Positions 7,791-17,291 of a DNA stretch of 64,000 nt are shown piece by piece. A program made the position numbers and the translations under genes. The stretch spans positions 2,370,290 to 2,434,289 of the forward strand of contig NZ_KZ614144.1 in assembly GCF_002884445.1 (NCBI RefSeq), written 5' to 3'. The DNA comes from Paenibacillus castaneae. GTDB lineage: Bacteria > Bacillota > Bacilli > Paenibacillales > Paenibacillaceae. The notes below the pieces were generated by a model. The model had not been told where the DNA came from and did not search any database. It worked only from the letters and a program-made list of their open reading frames with translations. The number at the start of each line of letters is the position of its first letter. The first letter of the stretch is position 1.

Positions 7791-8981
7791 TTAGGTTCTG
7801 TCGATGCGGCTAAGCAAATGTCTGGATAGGAAGCCGGCTGCAGCCAGAATAGCAAGCATTGCCCCAAGCTTATAGAAGGTTTCTCTTCCGAAATGCCCGT
7901 AGATGAAGCCGCCGCACAACCCGCTGATGACTCCGGCTAATCCTGTCCAGACGACAGCATAAACCGCCTGACCGGATGCGCGATATTCATCGGGAATGAG
8001 ATGCGACAAGTAACGCAGCGCGGTTGAGAAATATATACCGAATGAAATGCTATGCATCGCCTGTGTCGCAAGGACCCAATACGGATTCTGAATATCACTG
8101 AGCAGCCAAAGTCTGAGAGCGTACATAATTGAAGCGATCATCAGCATCGGCAGTTCTTTGAATTTATGGCCGTATTTCCCAAGGAGGTACAGAATAGGTA
8201 TCTCACTCAAGGCTGAAATAAGCCACGCAAGACCAACAAGCGAGTCACTGGCACCCATATGACGCATCGTAACGGCAAGGAAACCTTCGTACATTCGGTG
8301 CGGGATAGAAATTAATAAAATTATGAAAAAGAATAAAAGCACATCACGCTGGCGAATAAGCTTAAAGAAGCCGGAAAAGTCTATTTTTCTTGCGCTGCCT
8401 TGATAATCTCTAACACGAGTTGCTAAGCATAGAGTGACGGCTATCGTACATAACACTAGTGGAAGAGTCCATTGTGAGCTGAGCTGCTTTAAGAGGAGAC
8501 CGAAGCCATAAGCTGTTACTGCAAAGCCCAGTGATCCAAATATTCGAATGAGTGCATAGGGAGTGCCAGTATATGGCGTAGATAATAAAAACAAGCTGTC
8601 GCTTAAGGGATTGATTGGAGTTTGGAAAAAATAAAAGCCCATCATAACAAGGCAAACAAGAGCGAAATTTTGTGTCGGTATTAATAGAGAAATCATAACA
8701 AGCTGGCCGAATAGCAGCAGCATTAACAATTTTTTGATCGTTCTGAATTTATCGCTGGCCAATCCCAATATGATGTTCGCGAATATAGATATGAATGGGC
8801 CGGTCGAATAAATGATACCGATTTGCTGCTCGGAAAACCCGCGATCCAAAAAATAAAGCGGTATAAAGGAGACGACCATTGCGGCTGTGGAATATGACGA
8901 AAAGCTGTAAATCCGCAGTGACCTCGTCTCTTGTCTTGCCGTCAAGGAACGTTCAATTGTGTTCGTGTCTGATGTATCCAT
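7791..8981 (-). CDS. Major facilitator superfamily transporter
   Basis: A 396-residue polytopic membrane protein with about twelve hydrophobic segments. The loop between helices 2 and 3 carries a variant of the MFS motif (GLASDKFRTIKK). Overall it resembles the MFS_1-like group that includes sugar/nucleoside symporter-type proteins, but no substrate-specific motif is visible. ATG at 8981 is preceded by GGAGTGACC at a rather long distance. The gene is monocistronic, convergent with the YebC-family gene and divergent from the next gene, whose neighbours give no hint of substrate. Confidence 0.85.
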   Translation of the reverse strand: MDTSDTNTIERSLTARQETRSLRIYSFSSYSTAAMVVSFIPLYFLDRGFSEQQIGIIYSTGPFISIFANIILGLASDKFRTIKKLLMLLLFGQLVMISLLIPTQNFALVCLVMMGFYFFQTPINPLSDSLFLLSTPYTGTPYALIRIFGSLGFAVTAYGFGLLLKQLSSQWTLPLVLCTIAVTLCLATRVRDYQGSARKIDFSGFFKLIRQRDVLLFFFIILLISIPHRMYEGFLAVTMRHMGASDSLVGLAWLISALSEIPILYLLGKYGHKFKELPMLMIASIMYALRLWLLSDIQNPYWVLATQAMHSISFGIYFSTALRYLSHLIPDEYRASGQAVYAVVWTGLAGVISGLCGGFIYGHFGRETFYKLGAMLAILAAAGFLSRHLLSRIDRT

Positions 8982-9113
8982 AGTTGAAAGGTCACTCCAT
9001 CTCTGTCAATAAACATATGGTTATCAGTATAGCATGGAACAGATTAGGCTCCAATGAGATTTGAAGCTGGATTATTGCGTTTCGAAATGGTACATTTAAT
9101 GGTGGAGGTTTAT

Positions 9114-9431
9114 ATGAGATTGTATCGTTTTGATTGGAATGAACGGCTTCGGATCCGTATTCCCGTGCTGGAATCGGAATGGGGGCAGTTAGAATCATTC
9201 GAGCAGCTTGCGATCGTAGAGGAATGGGAACTTATACGCGGTACGATACCTGACCGCATCATGGAGTTTGAACAAATCATCAATCGGCTTCAGGCTCAGC
9301 TGTTTGAAGAAGATAACTTTGAGCAATCCTGTATATTAAACTATGATATTGCCGATTATGCCAGCAGGATTAATGATTTGCACATTTGGTATCGCATCGA
9401 TCAGCAATTGGAATTACGCGGACATTCATGA
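9114..9431 (+). CDS. Hypothetical protein upstream of DUF2600 gene (105 aa)
   Basis: A 105-residue acidic, strongly helical protein rich in Glu, Leu and Ile. The ATG at 9114 was preferred over the frame's earlier start at 9054 because GGTGGAGG lies at 9101-9108. It is separated from the DUF2600 gene by only 24 bases, so the two are probably cotranscribed and perhaps work together. I do not recognise a family, and no membrane segment or metal site is visible. Confidence 0.7.
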   Translation: MRLYRFDWNERLRIRIPVLESEWGQLESFEQLAIVEEWELIRGTIPDRIMEFEQIINRLQAQLFEEDNFEQSCILNYDIADYASRINDLHIWYRIDQQLELRGHS

Positions 9432-9455
9432 ACATGATTGGAGGAGGGGCAAGTC

Positions 9456-10538
9456 GTGAAATTAACGACTTTATCAAGCAAGCGAGTACCCCAAGGCCCA
9501 CTAAAGCTCATGCATCGTGTATATAAATATGTTCTACCTGAGGTTGAGCGAGAGCTGAATCAGCTTCGATCCTTAGCTCAGCGGATTCCTGATGCTGAGC
9601 TGCGAACGCAGGCGCTTCACAGTATGGATACCAAAAAATTTCATTGTCAAGGCGGCGCTGTATATGCAACAGCTAATTTGGAACAAAAACATGTACTTAT
9701 TCCGCTTATTGTAGCCCTTCAGACGATTAGTGATTACTTAGACAATTTATGCGATCGCAGCAGCTCGTTAGACCCGGATGATTTTCGATTATTGCATCAA
9801 TCTATGCTCGATGCCGTTAATCCCGAAGCGGAGCTTCAGGATTATTACGCATTGCGCGCAGAGAAGGCCGATGGCGGATACTTGCATCATCTCGTTCGCA
9901 TTTGTCAGCTCCAAATTGTGCAGCTTCCTTCATATAGAAGCGTACAGCCGCATGTGACAGAGCTGGTAGCCCTTTATGGGGATTTACAGGTGTACAAGCA
10001 TATTCACAAAGATTTACGCGAATCTGAGCTTCTGTCTTGGTGGGAAACGCACCGCACTGCTTATCCGAGATTACAATGGAATGAATTTGCTGCAGCTACT
10101 GGCTCTACACTGGGCATGTTTATGCTTTTTCTAGCGGCGAGCGAAGATAATCTTTCGGAACAGGATGCAGCAGAAGTGAAAAATATTTATTTTCCGCATG
10201 TTTGCGGCCTCCATATTTTACTTGATTATTTAATTGACCAAGAAGAGGATCGCGCTGGCGGAGACTTAAATTTCTGCAACTATTATGAGAATGAAAGTCT
10301 GCTTGTTGAACGCCTGGACATGATTGTGAACTGTGCACGGGAGGATGTGAAGCAGTTGCCGGCTTCGCGCTTCCACCGTTTGATCATTGAAGGGCTGCTT
10401 GCTCTCTATTTGTCAGACCCCAAAGTCCGTCACCAGGCGGAGGTAAAAGATGTTTCGAGAAAGCTAATGAAGAACAGTCCGCTTACACGCCTGTTTTTTC
10501 TCCTAAATAGCATCTGGATTCGGAAACAACAAGCTTAA
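9456..10538 (+). CDS. ytpB: DUF2600 / tetraprenyl-beta-curcumene synthase-like protein
   Basis: A 360-residue all-helical protein of the DUF2600 family, to which B. subtilis YtpB belongs; YtpB cyclises tetraprenyl diphosphate to a C35 terpene. The Asp-rich element SDYLDNLCDR (near residue 93) is the likely Mg-diphosphate-binding site, and LDYLIDQEEDR near residue 263 is a second acidic cluster. Class I terpene synthases often lack recognisable primary homology, so assignment rests on the DUF2600 family. GTG at 9456 follows GGAGGAGGGG; the earlier in-frame TTG at 9438 lies inside that site. pfkA follows at 33 bases, an unusual neighbour. Confidence 0.85.
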   Translation: MKLTTLSSKRVPQGPLKLMHRVYKYVLPEVERELNQLRSLAQRIPDAELRTQALHSMDTKKFHCQGGAVYATANLEQKHVLIPLIVALQTISDYLDNLCDRSSSLDPDDFRLLHQSMLDAVNPEAELQDYYALRAEKADGGYLHHLVRICQLQIVQLPSYRSVQPHVTELVALYGDLQVYKHIHKDLRESELLSWWETHRTAYPRLQWNEFAAATGSTLGMFMLFLAASEDNLSEQDAAEVKNIYFPHVCGLHILLDYLIDQEEDRAGGDLNFCNYYENESLLVERLDMIVNCAREDVKQLPASRFHRLIIEGLLALYLSDPKVRHQAEVKDVSRKLMKNSPLTRLFFLLNSIWIRKQQA

Positions 10539-10570
10539 CTATAAAAACAAACAATGTGGAGGAATGGACC

Positions 10571-11539
10571 ATGTCTGCAGTCAAATCAATCGCAGTAATG
10601 ACAAGCGGAGGAGATTCGCAAGGAATGAACGCAGCCGTACGGGCTGTTGTAAGAAGTGCTTTATTTTATGGTTTGGATGTTTATGGCGTACAACGCGGTT
10701 ACCAAGGACTTCTTAATGACGATTTGCGTCAAATGGATTTACGGAGTGTAGGCGATATCATTCAACGCGGCGGTACAATTCTGCAAACTGCAAGATGCAA
10801 GGAGTTTGTTACGGCCGAAGGCCAGCAGCGCGGTGCGGAAGTGCTTCGTGCTAGAGGCATTGACGGTTTAGTCGTTATTGGCGGCGACGGCTCCTATCAT
10901 GGCGCAAACAAGCTTAGCAAGCTGGGTATTAAGACGATGACACTTCCCGGCACGATTGATAATGATATTCCGTTCACGGATATAACAATTGGTTTCGATA
11001 CAGCTGTTAGCATCGTTGTAGATGCTATTAACAAAATTCGCGATACGATGTCATCGCATGAACGTTCATCGATCGTTGAGGTTATGGGACGTCACTGCGG
11101 CGATATTGCGCTGCATGCAGGTCTTGCCAGCGGTGCGGAAACAATTCTCGTTCCTGAGGTTCCTTTCGAACTTAATGAAGTCGCTGAACGTATGAAAACG
11201 AATTTTGCTAAAGGCAAGCGTCATAGTATTATTATTGTGGCAGAAGGAGCTGGCAAAGGCGAAGAGGTTGCCCAGCAAATTACGTCACATTGCGGAATTG
11301 AACCTCGCGTAACTGTACTGGGCCATATTCAGCGGGGCGGAACGCCGACTGCGATAGATCGTATATTAGCAAGCCGTCTTGGCGATTTCGCAGTCCGGAA
11401 GCTGATGGAAGGCGATTCCGGCAAAGCGTGCGGCGTTATTCGCGGCGAGCTTGTTACAACGGATATTGATGTTGTAGTAAACACGAAGAAACCGTTCGAT
11501 ATGAATATGTACGATCTTGCGCTTCGTTTGTCTCAATAG
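10571..11539 (+). CDS. pfkA: ATP-dependent 6-phosphofructokinase
   Basis: A 322-residue phosphofructokinase, which phosphorylates fructose-6-phosphate to fructose-1,6-bisphosphate in glycolysis. The nucleotide motif is TSGGDSQGMNAAVR, close to the usual GGDAPG form. VVIGGDGSYHGA carries a glycine at the position that separates ATP-dependent from PPi-dependent enzymes. PGTIDNDI supplies the catalytic aspartate, and VLGHIQRGG is the family C-terminal motif. ATG at 10571 lies eight bases after TGGAGG; the in-frame GTG at 10556 overlaps that site. Most Bacillota carry pfkA beside pyk, which is absent here. A near-perfect terminator follows. Confidence 0.95.
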   Translation: MSAVKSIAVMTSGGDSQGMNAAVRAVVRSALFYGLDVYGVQRGYQGLLNDDLRQMDLRSVGDIIQRGGTILQTARCKEFVTAEGQQRGAEVLRARGIDGLVVIGGDGSYHGANKLSKLGIKTMTLPGTIDNDIPFTDITIGFDTAVSIVVDAINKIRDTMSSHERSSIVEVMGRHCGDIALHAGLASGAETILVPEVPFELNEVAERMKTNFAKGKRHSIIIVAEGAGKGEEVAQQITSHCGIEPRVTVLGHIQRGGTPTAIDRILASRLGDFAVRKLMEGDSGKACGVIRGELVTTDIDVVVNTKKPFDMNMYDLALRLSQ

Positions 11540-11553
11540 TTTCAATGATAAAG

Positions 11554-11600
11554 CCTTATCCAGAGAGCTGCATTAGCGCAGACCTGGATAAGGTTTTTTT
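11554..11600 (+). terminator. Intrinsic terminator of pfkA
   Basis: CCTTATCCAG (11554-11563) and CTGGATAAGG (11584-11593) pair perfectly, followed by seven T residues. Confidence 0.93.
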
Positions 11601-11640
11601 GTTTACGCATTCCAAAATATGATACCCATACAAGTAAGAA

Positions 11641-11680
11641 AAGAGGCCAACCAACGCGACTGCGTTCGTTGACCTCTTTC
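11641..11680 (-). terminator. Terminator of the putative glycoside hydrolase
   Basis: Read on the minus strand, AAGAGGTCAAC pairs with GTTGGCCTCTT with one G-T pair and is followed by a T-rich tail. Confidence 0.75.
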
Positions 11681-11689
11681 CCGTATCCG

Positions 11690-12886
11690 TTATTTATATG
11701 CCACATCCGGCGTATACTTATTCCCTGCATTCCAGAGCAGGAACTCTTTAATGTTCATTTCTTTTAAAGCTTTAATTTGCGCTTCAACCTCAGCCTTGCC
11801 ATATTTCATATAATGACCTTTGCCCAGCCAGCTTGCGGTGAAATCCTGGATCCATGGACGAATGATCGGCTTTAGTTCGCCAGTCCCATCCAGCTTCTTA
11901 TGAGTATCAATCATTGCGCCTTTAATGGTTTCATAAGGACTTAGATCCGGGTCTTTCTGCTTAAACCAGCCTGTGCTGTAGTGACTCGGATAAACCATTG
12001 GGGATATGACATGCACATCATTTGAAATTTTCACGAAATCCTGGCCAATCCCTTCTGCTGTTGGGACGGATGCTGCATACCCAAATATATCAACAGAAAC
12101 CCTTACACCAAGAGGCTCAAGCTGCTCTCTCGCATATTTGACGAAGCCGCTCACCACATCGACGCGGGCTTGTTCCGTTTTGTTAAAGGTTAAGGATGCG
12201 GCTTTCGTATCGAAGCCTTCAGGGAAGCGGACATAATCAAATTGAATTTCTTTGAACCCGATTTTTGCTGCTTCCTTTGCGACGGCGATGTTGTAATCCC
12301 ATACTTCCTTGCGATAAGGGTTGACGAAGCTTTCACCTCGTCCATTTTTCCATATCGTACCATCTTGATGGAGAAAGGACAGTTCAGGCTGCTTGCGTGC
12401 AAGCACAGTATCCTTGAATACGACTATACGAGCAATGGGATAAATGTTGTGATTTTTGAGAGTAGTCATTAGTGCGCCAATATCGTTAATATATTTCTTA
12501 GAAGCACCTACCTCCAATAGCTCAGGCGTCGTTGTCGGATATGTAATGTACCCATTGTCATCTTTAATATCAATGACCATGCTGTTAAGCTCCGTATCAT
12601 CAAGCAGCTTTAATAAAGATTCCATTCGCGCTCCGCCAGCGCTGTGTGCCGTCACATATATGCCTTTAATTTCAGGAGTGTCTGGCTGAGGATCTTTCTT
12701 AACATCAGAATCGCTATGCTTGCCGGTGTCAATGCCCCCAGCTATAGCGGAATCCGGCTGTATAATGGTTTGGCCTGCTGCGGAATTCACATATGCAGCA
12801 GCGAGCTGCCTGGCGGCTGCACTGTCATCGCCATCTCCAGTAAGCAAGCTGTAAAGCAGCAGTAAGGCTGTAAAAATGATGTCCAT
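11690..12886 (-). CDS. Putative secreted glycoside hydrolase (DUF4015)
   Basis: A 398-residue protein with an N-terminal hydrophobic segment (residues 2-16), then a low-complexity linker, then a TIM-barrel domain of the DUF4015 putative glycoside hydrolase family. Motifs: IKGIYVTAHSAG at the start of the domain, NSMVIDIKDDNGYITYP, EIQFDYVRFPEG with the likely catalytic Asp, VSVDIFGYAAS, and ISPMVYPSHYSTGWF. The hydrophobic N terminus suggests export or membrane tethering. The substrate is unknown; the family is often found near cell-wall genes, but no such gene flanks it. The start has GGGGAGAGAG upstream. It is monocistronic. Confidence 0.88.
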   Translation of the reverse strand: MDIIFTALLLLYSLLTGDGDDSAAARQLAAAYVNSAAGQTIIQPDSAIAGGIDTGKHSDSDVKKDPQPDTPEIKGIYVTAHSAGGARMESLLKLLDDTELNSMVIDIKDDNGYITYPTTTPELLEVGASKKYINDIGALMTTLKNHNIYPIARIVVFKDTVLARKQPELSFLHQDGTIWKNGRGESFVNPYRKEVWDYNIAVAKEAAKIGFKEIQFDYVRFPEGFDTKAASLTFNKTEQARVDVVSGFVKYAREQLEPLGVRVSVDIFGYAASVPTAEGIGQDFVKISNDVHVISPMVYPSHYSTGWFKQKDPDLSPYETIKGAMIDTHKKLDGTGELKPIIRPWIQDFTASWLGKGHYMKYGKAEVEAQIKALKEMNIKEFLLWNAGNKYTPDVAYK

Positions 12887-12965
12887 TATGCTCTCTCCCC
12901 GTTTGCTATGTCTGTTCAGATTATAAAGCAGAAGGAAGTCTAGGTCATCATATTTTTTGCAAATA

Positions 12966-12998
12966 AAACAAAAAACCAGCCGAGTTGTACTCGACTGG
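12966..12998 (-). terminator. Terminator of the 64-residue gene
   Basis: On the minus strand CCAGTCGAGT pairs with ACTCGGCTGG (one G-T pair) around a 3-base loop, followed by TTTTTTG. Confidence 0.88.
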
Positions 12999-13027
12999 CG
13001 TATAAATAATCGATGTGTCCCGCAATG

Positions 13028-13222
13028 TCATTGTAACAAAGCATCTCTCTGCTGATTGCAAATACTGTGCTGCACAATCTCCATTGCGTCGGCGGGCTCC
13101 AGCAAAGCAAGTCCGTCACGCAGCACAATGCTGATATCAAGTTCGCGTTCAGTAAGAAAGGAACTAAGCTCAGGGGCAAGCTTCTCTACAATTCGAGACA
13201 ATTTGACCGTTTCCATATCCAT
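13028..13222 (-). CDS. Small hypothetical protein (64 aa)
   Basis: A 64-residue protein with a mixed helical sequence beginning MDMETVKLSRIVEKLAPEL. AAAGGGTGATG precedes the ATG at 13222, and a strong intrinsic terminator starts about 30 bases beyond its stop. This self-contained unit supports expression. No family is recognised; composition suggests a soluble helical protein. Confidence 0.65.
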   Translation of the reverse strand: MDMETVKLSRIVEKLAPELSSFLTERELDISIVLRDGLALLEPADAMEIVQHSICNQQRDALLQ

Positions 13223-13360
13223 TGAGCATCACCCTTTCATATCTAATGTTCAGGGGAAATCATATGGGAAGAAACCAAAGCTACGGGATACAAATAGTAT
13301 AGCAGGATCAAATTCAAAAACATAGGGATACCGCTTAAAATCCATATATGCGTAGATGAC

Positions 13361-14200
13361 TTACTCTTTAGACTTGTGGAAATCTCCGATTACACCCACC
13401 GTTTCTACGATATTAATGAAAGCATGCGGGTCGATGGAGGTAATGGTTTTGCTTAGCTCCGTTAATTCGTATTTAGTTCTTACAGTCATAAGCATATCGC
13501 GTTCTGCAGAAGAATATGCGCCGCGTGTTTTTATAATTGTAATTCCTCGCGGGTGAGTGAGCAGTTTAGCCAGCAATTCATCCGTTTTAGTTGTTACAAT
13601 GAATGCTGTTAATTTAATATGCTTCACATGAATGAGATCGACTACCTTGCCAGCTGAGAATATGGAAACTAAGGAATATAGAGCTGAATCCCAATTTTTT
13701 GTGAAAATAACTAAAACAGCTATGACGAGGCCATTCAGCATAAAAATAATCATGCCAACCGGCAAATCGTGTTTTCTTGTTACGATGGAGGCGATGATGT
13801 CGAAACCGCCGGATGATCCACCATACCGAAGGGTCAAGCCAGTGCCGAAACCGATAATAATTCCCCCGAAAACAGCACCAAGCATAATATCATCCGCAAT
13901 TTTGACGACTGGGATAAACTCTAAGAAGAGAGTGGAGGCAATTACGACATAAAGGCTCCAGTACACGAAACGATGCCCTAATATAAACCAGCCCCAAATC
14001 AATACAGGCAAATTTAAAATAAAATACAGCCAAGCGATATTGCCCCCAGTAATATATCCAATCATCATCGAAATGCCCGACAAGCCGCCGCTTAACAGCT
14101 GATGGGGGATAAGGAATAAATTGAATCCCAACGCTATGAGAAAGGCGCCTGCGGTCATGATCGGCACCGTGTAAAGGATACGCATCGTGTGAATAATCAA
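13361..14200 (-). CDS. YitT-family (DUF161/DUF2179) membrane protein
   Basis: A 279-residue protein with five to six N-terminal membrane helices (DUF161) and a C-terminal cytosolic DUF2179 domain starting near residue 205 (KLTAFIVTTKTDELLAKLL). The motif GGSSGGFDIIA is characteristic. Bacilli carry several paralogues; their function is not established, although transport or regulation of a small molecule has been proposed. The start is TTG at 14200, eight bases after AAAGGAG, which is better supported than the internal ATG. It is divergent from the helicase gene. No terminator was found downstream. Confidence 0.92.
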   Translation of the reverse strand: MIIHTMRILYTVPIMTAGAFLIALGFNLFLIPHQLLSGGLSGISMMIGYITGGNIAWLYFILNLPVLIWGWFILGHRFVYWSLYVVIASTLFLEFIPVVKIADDIMLGAVFGGIIIGFGTGLTLRYGGSSGGFDIIASIVTRKHDLPVGMIIFMLNGLVIAVLVIFTKNWDSALYSLVSIFSAGKVVDLIHVKHIKLTAFIVTTKTDELLAKLLTHPRGITIIKTRGAYSSAERDMLMTVRTKYELTELSKTITSIDPHAFINIVETVGVIGDFHKSKE

Positions 14201-14355
14201 TGTAGTTGCTCCTTTGCTGACATAGGTAATTTTTGCTGTGATTTCATTGGCTTAGTATGGCTATAATAGCTTTGCTGGTATTCATGAATGAATATGTGCT
14301 ATAATGATTTAGATATTCTTAAGTAGGCTGCAGATAAAAGGAGTTTGAGAAAAGT

Positions 14356-15966
14356 TTGAAAACATTTGCTGAATTTGGCTTAGAACCAAAAGTGTTACAA
14401 GCAATCACTGAACTTGGATTCGAGGAATCAACCCCGATTCAAGACAAAGCAATCCCAATTGCTATGGCAGGCACAGACCTTATTGGCCAAGCACAAACGG
14501 GTACAGGAAAGACAGCGGCATTCGGAATTCCGCTCATTAACAAAATTCCGACAAGCGAGGATCGCATTGTCGCATTAATAATGACGCCAACCCGTGAACT
14601 CGCTATTCAAGTGGCTGACGAGATCGGGAAGTTGACTCGATACAAAGGTCTTCGCTCGCTGCCGATTTACGGTGGACAAGAAATTGGCCGTCAAATCCGT
14701 GCATTGAAGAAGAAGCCGCAAATTATTATCGGTACACCAGGACGTTTGCTGGATCACATTAACCGCAAAACGATCCGTCTTGAAGATGTACAAACTGTTA
14801 TTTTGGATGAAGCAGATGAAATGCTCGACATGGGCTTCATGGAAGACATCCAATCTATTCTGAAGCAGGTACCGGATGAGCGCCACACTATGCTGTTCTC
14901 CGCAACTATGCCGGCAAATATTCAGAAGCTTGCACAACAATTTCTGAAAAATCCTGAGCATGTATCGGTTATCCCGAAACAAATTACAGCTCCTCTAATC
15001 GAGCAATCTTATATTGAAGTGCACGAGCGCCAGAAGTTTGAAGCACTTAGCAGATTGCTGGACATGGAATCACCTGAGCTTGCAATTATTTTCGGTCGTA
15101 CAAAGCGCCGGGTTGACGAGCTTAGCGAAGCGCTTCAGAAGCGTGGCTACACAGCTGATGGTTTGCATGGCGACTTGTCGCAGAACCAGCGGGACAGCGT
15201 TATGCGCAAATTCCGTGACGGCAGCATCGATGTGCTAGTAGCGACTGACGTTGCTGCTCGTGGACTTGACGTTTCCGGAGTAACGCATGTAATCAACTTT
15301 GACCTTCCGCAAGATCCTGAAAGCTATGTACACCGTATTGGTCGTACAGGCCGTGCAGGTAAAGAAGGTACAGCTTGGTCATTCGTAACGCCTCGTGAAA
15401 CAGATCACCTGCACTTCATCGAGAAAATTACGCGCCAGAAGATGAGCCGCAAGCCGCTTCCTAGCATTGCTGAAGCGATCGAAGGCAAACAACGCGTAAC
15501 AGCTGAGCGTTTACTCGAGGTTGTACAAAATGATGAGTTCTCGGAATACAAAGCAATTTCCATTCAATTGCTGGAGCAATACGATTCCGTTCACTTGCTG
15601 GCAGCAGCGATTAAGCTCTTGACAGGCGAGAAGAAAAACGTTGAAATCGAATTGACACCGGAAGATCCGCTTCGCGCTAAGAAACGTAAGCCTGACATTC
15701 GTTCAAGCGGTCGTCCATTCAACCGCAGCGGCGGCTCATCCTCATACGGTGGCAACCGCAGCAGTACAGGCGGAAGCGGCGGCGGAGGTTATCGCGGACG
15801 CGATGACAGACGCAGCAGCGGAAGCAGCTCGAGCAGCAGCTCGCGCGGCGGCTATGAAAGCCGTGGCGGAAGCAGCACTGGTGGTTACGGCGGTAAGAGA
15901 AGCACTGAAGGACGTCCTGAAAACCGTCGTCCAAAGAGCAGCTCTGATGGCTACGTAAATAACTAA
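14356..15966 (+). CDS. cshA: DEAD-box RNA helicase, CshA type
   Basis: A 536-residue ATP-dependent RNA helicase. Motifs in order: Q motif (STPIQ), Walker A AQTGTGKT at 46-53, [16 protein letters not shown] at 151-154, SAT, then in the second RecA domain [18 protein letters not shown] and [10 protein letters not shown]. The last 90 residues form an arginine-, glycine- and serine-rich tail. CshA-type helicases unwind RNA in the degradosome and during ribosome assembly and cold adaptation. The start is TTG at 14356, with AAAGGAG 12 bases upstream; a TATAAT at 14300-14305 fits a promoter. The paralogue choice between CshA and CshB rests on tail length and overall similarity. Confidence 0.93.
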   Translation: MKTFAEFGLEPKVLQAITELGFEESTPIQDKAIPIAMAGTDLIGQAQTGTGKTAAFGIPLINKIPTSEDRIVALIMTPTRELAIQVADEIGKLTRYKGLRSLPIYGGQEIGRQIRALKKKPQIIIGTPGRLLDHINRKTIRLEDVQTVILDEADEMLDMGFMEDIQSILKQVPDERHTMLFSATMPANIQKLAQQFLKNPEHVSVIPKQITAPLIEQSYIEVHERQKFEALSRLLDMESPELAIIFGRTKRRVDELSEALQKRGYTADGLHGDLSQNQRDSVMRKFRDGSIDVLVATDVAARGLDVSGVTHVINFDLPQDPESYVHRIGRTGRAGKEGTAWSFVTPRETDHLHFIEKITRQKMSRKPLPSIAEAIEGKQRVTAERLLEVVQNDEFSEYKAISIQLLEQYDSVHLLAAAIKLLTGEKKNVEIELTPEDPLRAKKRKPDIRSSGRPFNRSGGSSSYGGNRSSTGGSGGGGYRGRDDRRSSGSSSSSSSRGGYESRGGSSTGGYGGKRSTEGRPENRRPKSSSDGYVNN

Positions 15967-15975
15967 TGCACTAAC

Positions 15976-16028
15976 AACCGAGGAAGTCCGTGATGCCTTA
16001 CGGGCATCCGATCTTTCTCGGTTTTTAT
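15976..16028 (+). terminator. Intrinsic terminator of the helicase gene
   Basis: AACCGAGGAAG (from 15976) pairs with CTTTCTCGGTT (to 16023), with an inner GATGCC/GGCATC stem, followed by TTTATTTT. Confidence 0.9.
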
Positions 16029-16174
16029 TTTAATACCGGTTGTATTATAATAAAAAACCTGTATAGTTACATAAACCGTGACTGCATTGCTCATTCAGCA
16101 ATCACTTTATAAACTTCATATGTGGTGAACGTTAGTTTGGTGAGAGTAATCTTACTTTTCTGGAGGCAGATCAG

Positions 16175-16951
16175 ATGGAACCAAGAGGGCTGATGGGTGG
16201 ATTTTACCGAATTTCCGAGTGGATTATGCGGTTATCGGTTATTAATATTTTATGGTTAATCTGTTCAATTCCGTTTCTTTTCTTTGCGTGGGGAATTCTC
16301 ATTTCAACCGATGTTAGTCAAATGTATTCTATGCTGATTGCTATGGCGGTTGTCGCTCCCTTCACGTTCTTTCCTGCTACTGCAGCTATGTTTTCCGTTG
16401 CCCGCAAATGGGTAATGGGAGAAAGCGACGTAGCGCTGTTCAAAACGTTTTTCCGCGGATACAAGGAAAACTATAAACAAAGTATGCTGGGCGGCATCAT
16501 TTATACGCTGCTGTTAGTTATTATGATCGTTGACTTCATCGTATATCGCGAACAAATGAATTTGCTTTCGTACATTTTCATTGCGTTTCTCTTTCTGCTT
16601 GTAGTATCTTTGTTTAATTATTTCTCCATGTTGGTCCATTACCATATGAAAACGTTTCAATTGCTGAAAAACGCTGTGCTTATTACAATCGGCAAACCTT
16701 TTCGGTCATTGTCGACTGCCTTGATGAGTGGGGCTGTTGTTTATTTCAGTACTAAATTCACGTTTCTCATTCCGTTCTTTATGGGCAGTATCATTGCTTA
16801 TCTTTCATTCTGGAACTTTTATCTGATTTATCAGAAGCTCCAGGATCAAGCAGAGAAAGCAAGGCTGGCAGAGGAAGAAGACGCGGAGAAGGCAGCTGAG
16901 CTTGATCGTATTGATTTAGTGAAAGATGATTCGAGCGGAGCCAGCAAATAA
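16175..16951 (+). CDS. DUF624 (YesL-type) membrane protein
   Basis: A 258-residue membrane protein with about six hydrophobic segments, matching DUF624/YesL: the start MEPRGLMGGFYRISEWIMRL, an early INILWLICSIP and FFRGYKENYKQS. The C terminus is charged and Glu/Ala-rich. YesL-type proteins occur near carbohydrate-uptake systems in Bacilli and Paenibacilli, but their function is not defined, and no sugar system lies beside this copy. ATG follows GGAGG by about ten bases. It ends 13 bases before the -35 box of the 6S RNA gene. Confidence 0.88.
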   Translation: MEPRGLMGGFYRISEWIMRLSVINILWLICSIPFLFFAWGILISTDVSQMYSMLIAMAVVAPFTFFPATAAMFSVARKWVMGESDVALFKTFFRGYKENYKQSMLGGIIYTLLLVIMIVDFIVYREQMNLLSYIFIAFLFLLVVSLFNYFSMLVHYHMKTFQLLKNAVLITIGKPFRSLSTALMSGAVVYFSTKFTFLIPFFMGSIIAYLSFWNFYLIYQKLQDQAEKARLAEEEDAEKAAELDRIDLVKDDSSGASK

Positions 16952-16964
16952 CATTTCCTTAACA

Positions 16965-16993
16965 TTTACTTTTTCTTTCGTTAGGTCTATAAT
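16965..16993 (+). promoter_or_regulatory. Promoter of the 6S RNA gene
   Basis: A perfect TATAAT at 16988-16993 lies 17 bases after TTTACT (16965-16970), which matches four of six -35 positions. Transcription would start near 17000, just before the first conserved base of the RNA. Confidence 0.7.
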
Positions 16994-16999
16994 AGCAAT

Positions 17000-17190
17000 A
17001 CCTCCTGCGATGCTCGTTACGGCTTTACGCTGTTTTGAACCAATGGCTGTTTCACGGGAGACCTAAATCGAAGCGTAGCTGACATGCCCCCGAAAGGGGA
17101 TCTCAAAAACGATTCTGCGGTCACCCACCTGCGTAAGCGGGTTCAGAAACATGTGAGTCGGACGGCAATTGCGGGTTCTAATTTCTAAAT
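17000..17190 (+). ncRNA. ssrS: 6S RNA
   Basis: The 340-base gap between protein genes holds a structured RNA matching the 6S pattern. Conserved blocks in order: CCTCCTGCGATGCTCG, then GGCTTTACGC, then TTTTGAACC, then GGGAGACC, then CATGCCCCCGAAAGGGGA, then CAAAAACG, then CCACCTGCGTAAGCGGGTTC, then GACGGCAATTGCGGGTT. The two ends pair: CCTGCGAT opens the closing stem and ATTGCGGG completes it, with some G-U pairs. 6S RNA mimics an open promoter and sequesters RNA polymerase holoenzyme in stationary phase. It has its own promoter and terminator. The boundaries are approximate; the identity was judged by eye. Confidence 0.87.
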
Positions 17191-17191
17191 C

Positions 17192-17230
17192 AAGAGCATT
17201 TACTGGTGAAATCCAGTGATAGCTCTTTTT
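17192..17230 (+). terminator. Terminator of the 6S RNA gene
   Basis: AGAGC plus ACTGG on the left pairs with CCAGT plus GCTCT on the right with a small internal loop, followed by TTTTTTC near 17230. Confidence 0.85.
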
Positions 17231-17291
17231 TCATGGGACAAATCATGGTATCATATAGAGTAATGTACATAGATGCCGGAGGGGGAGATCG

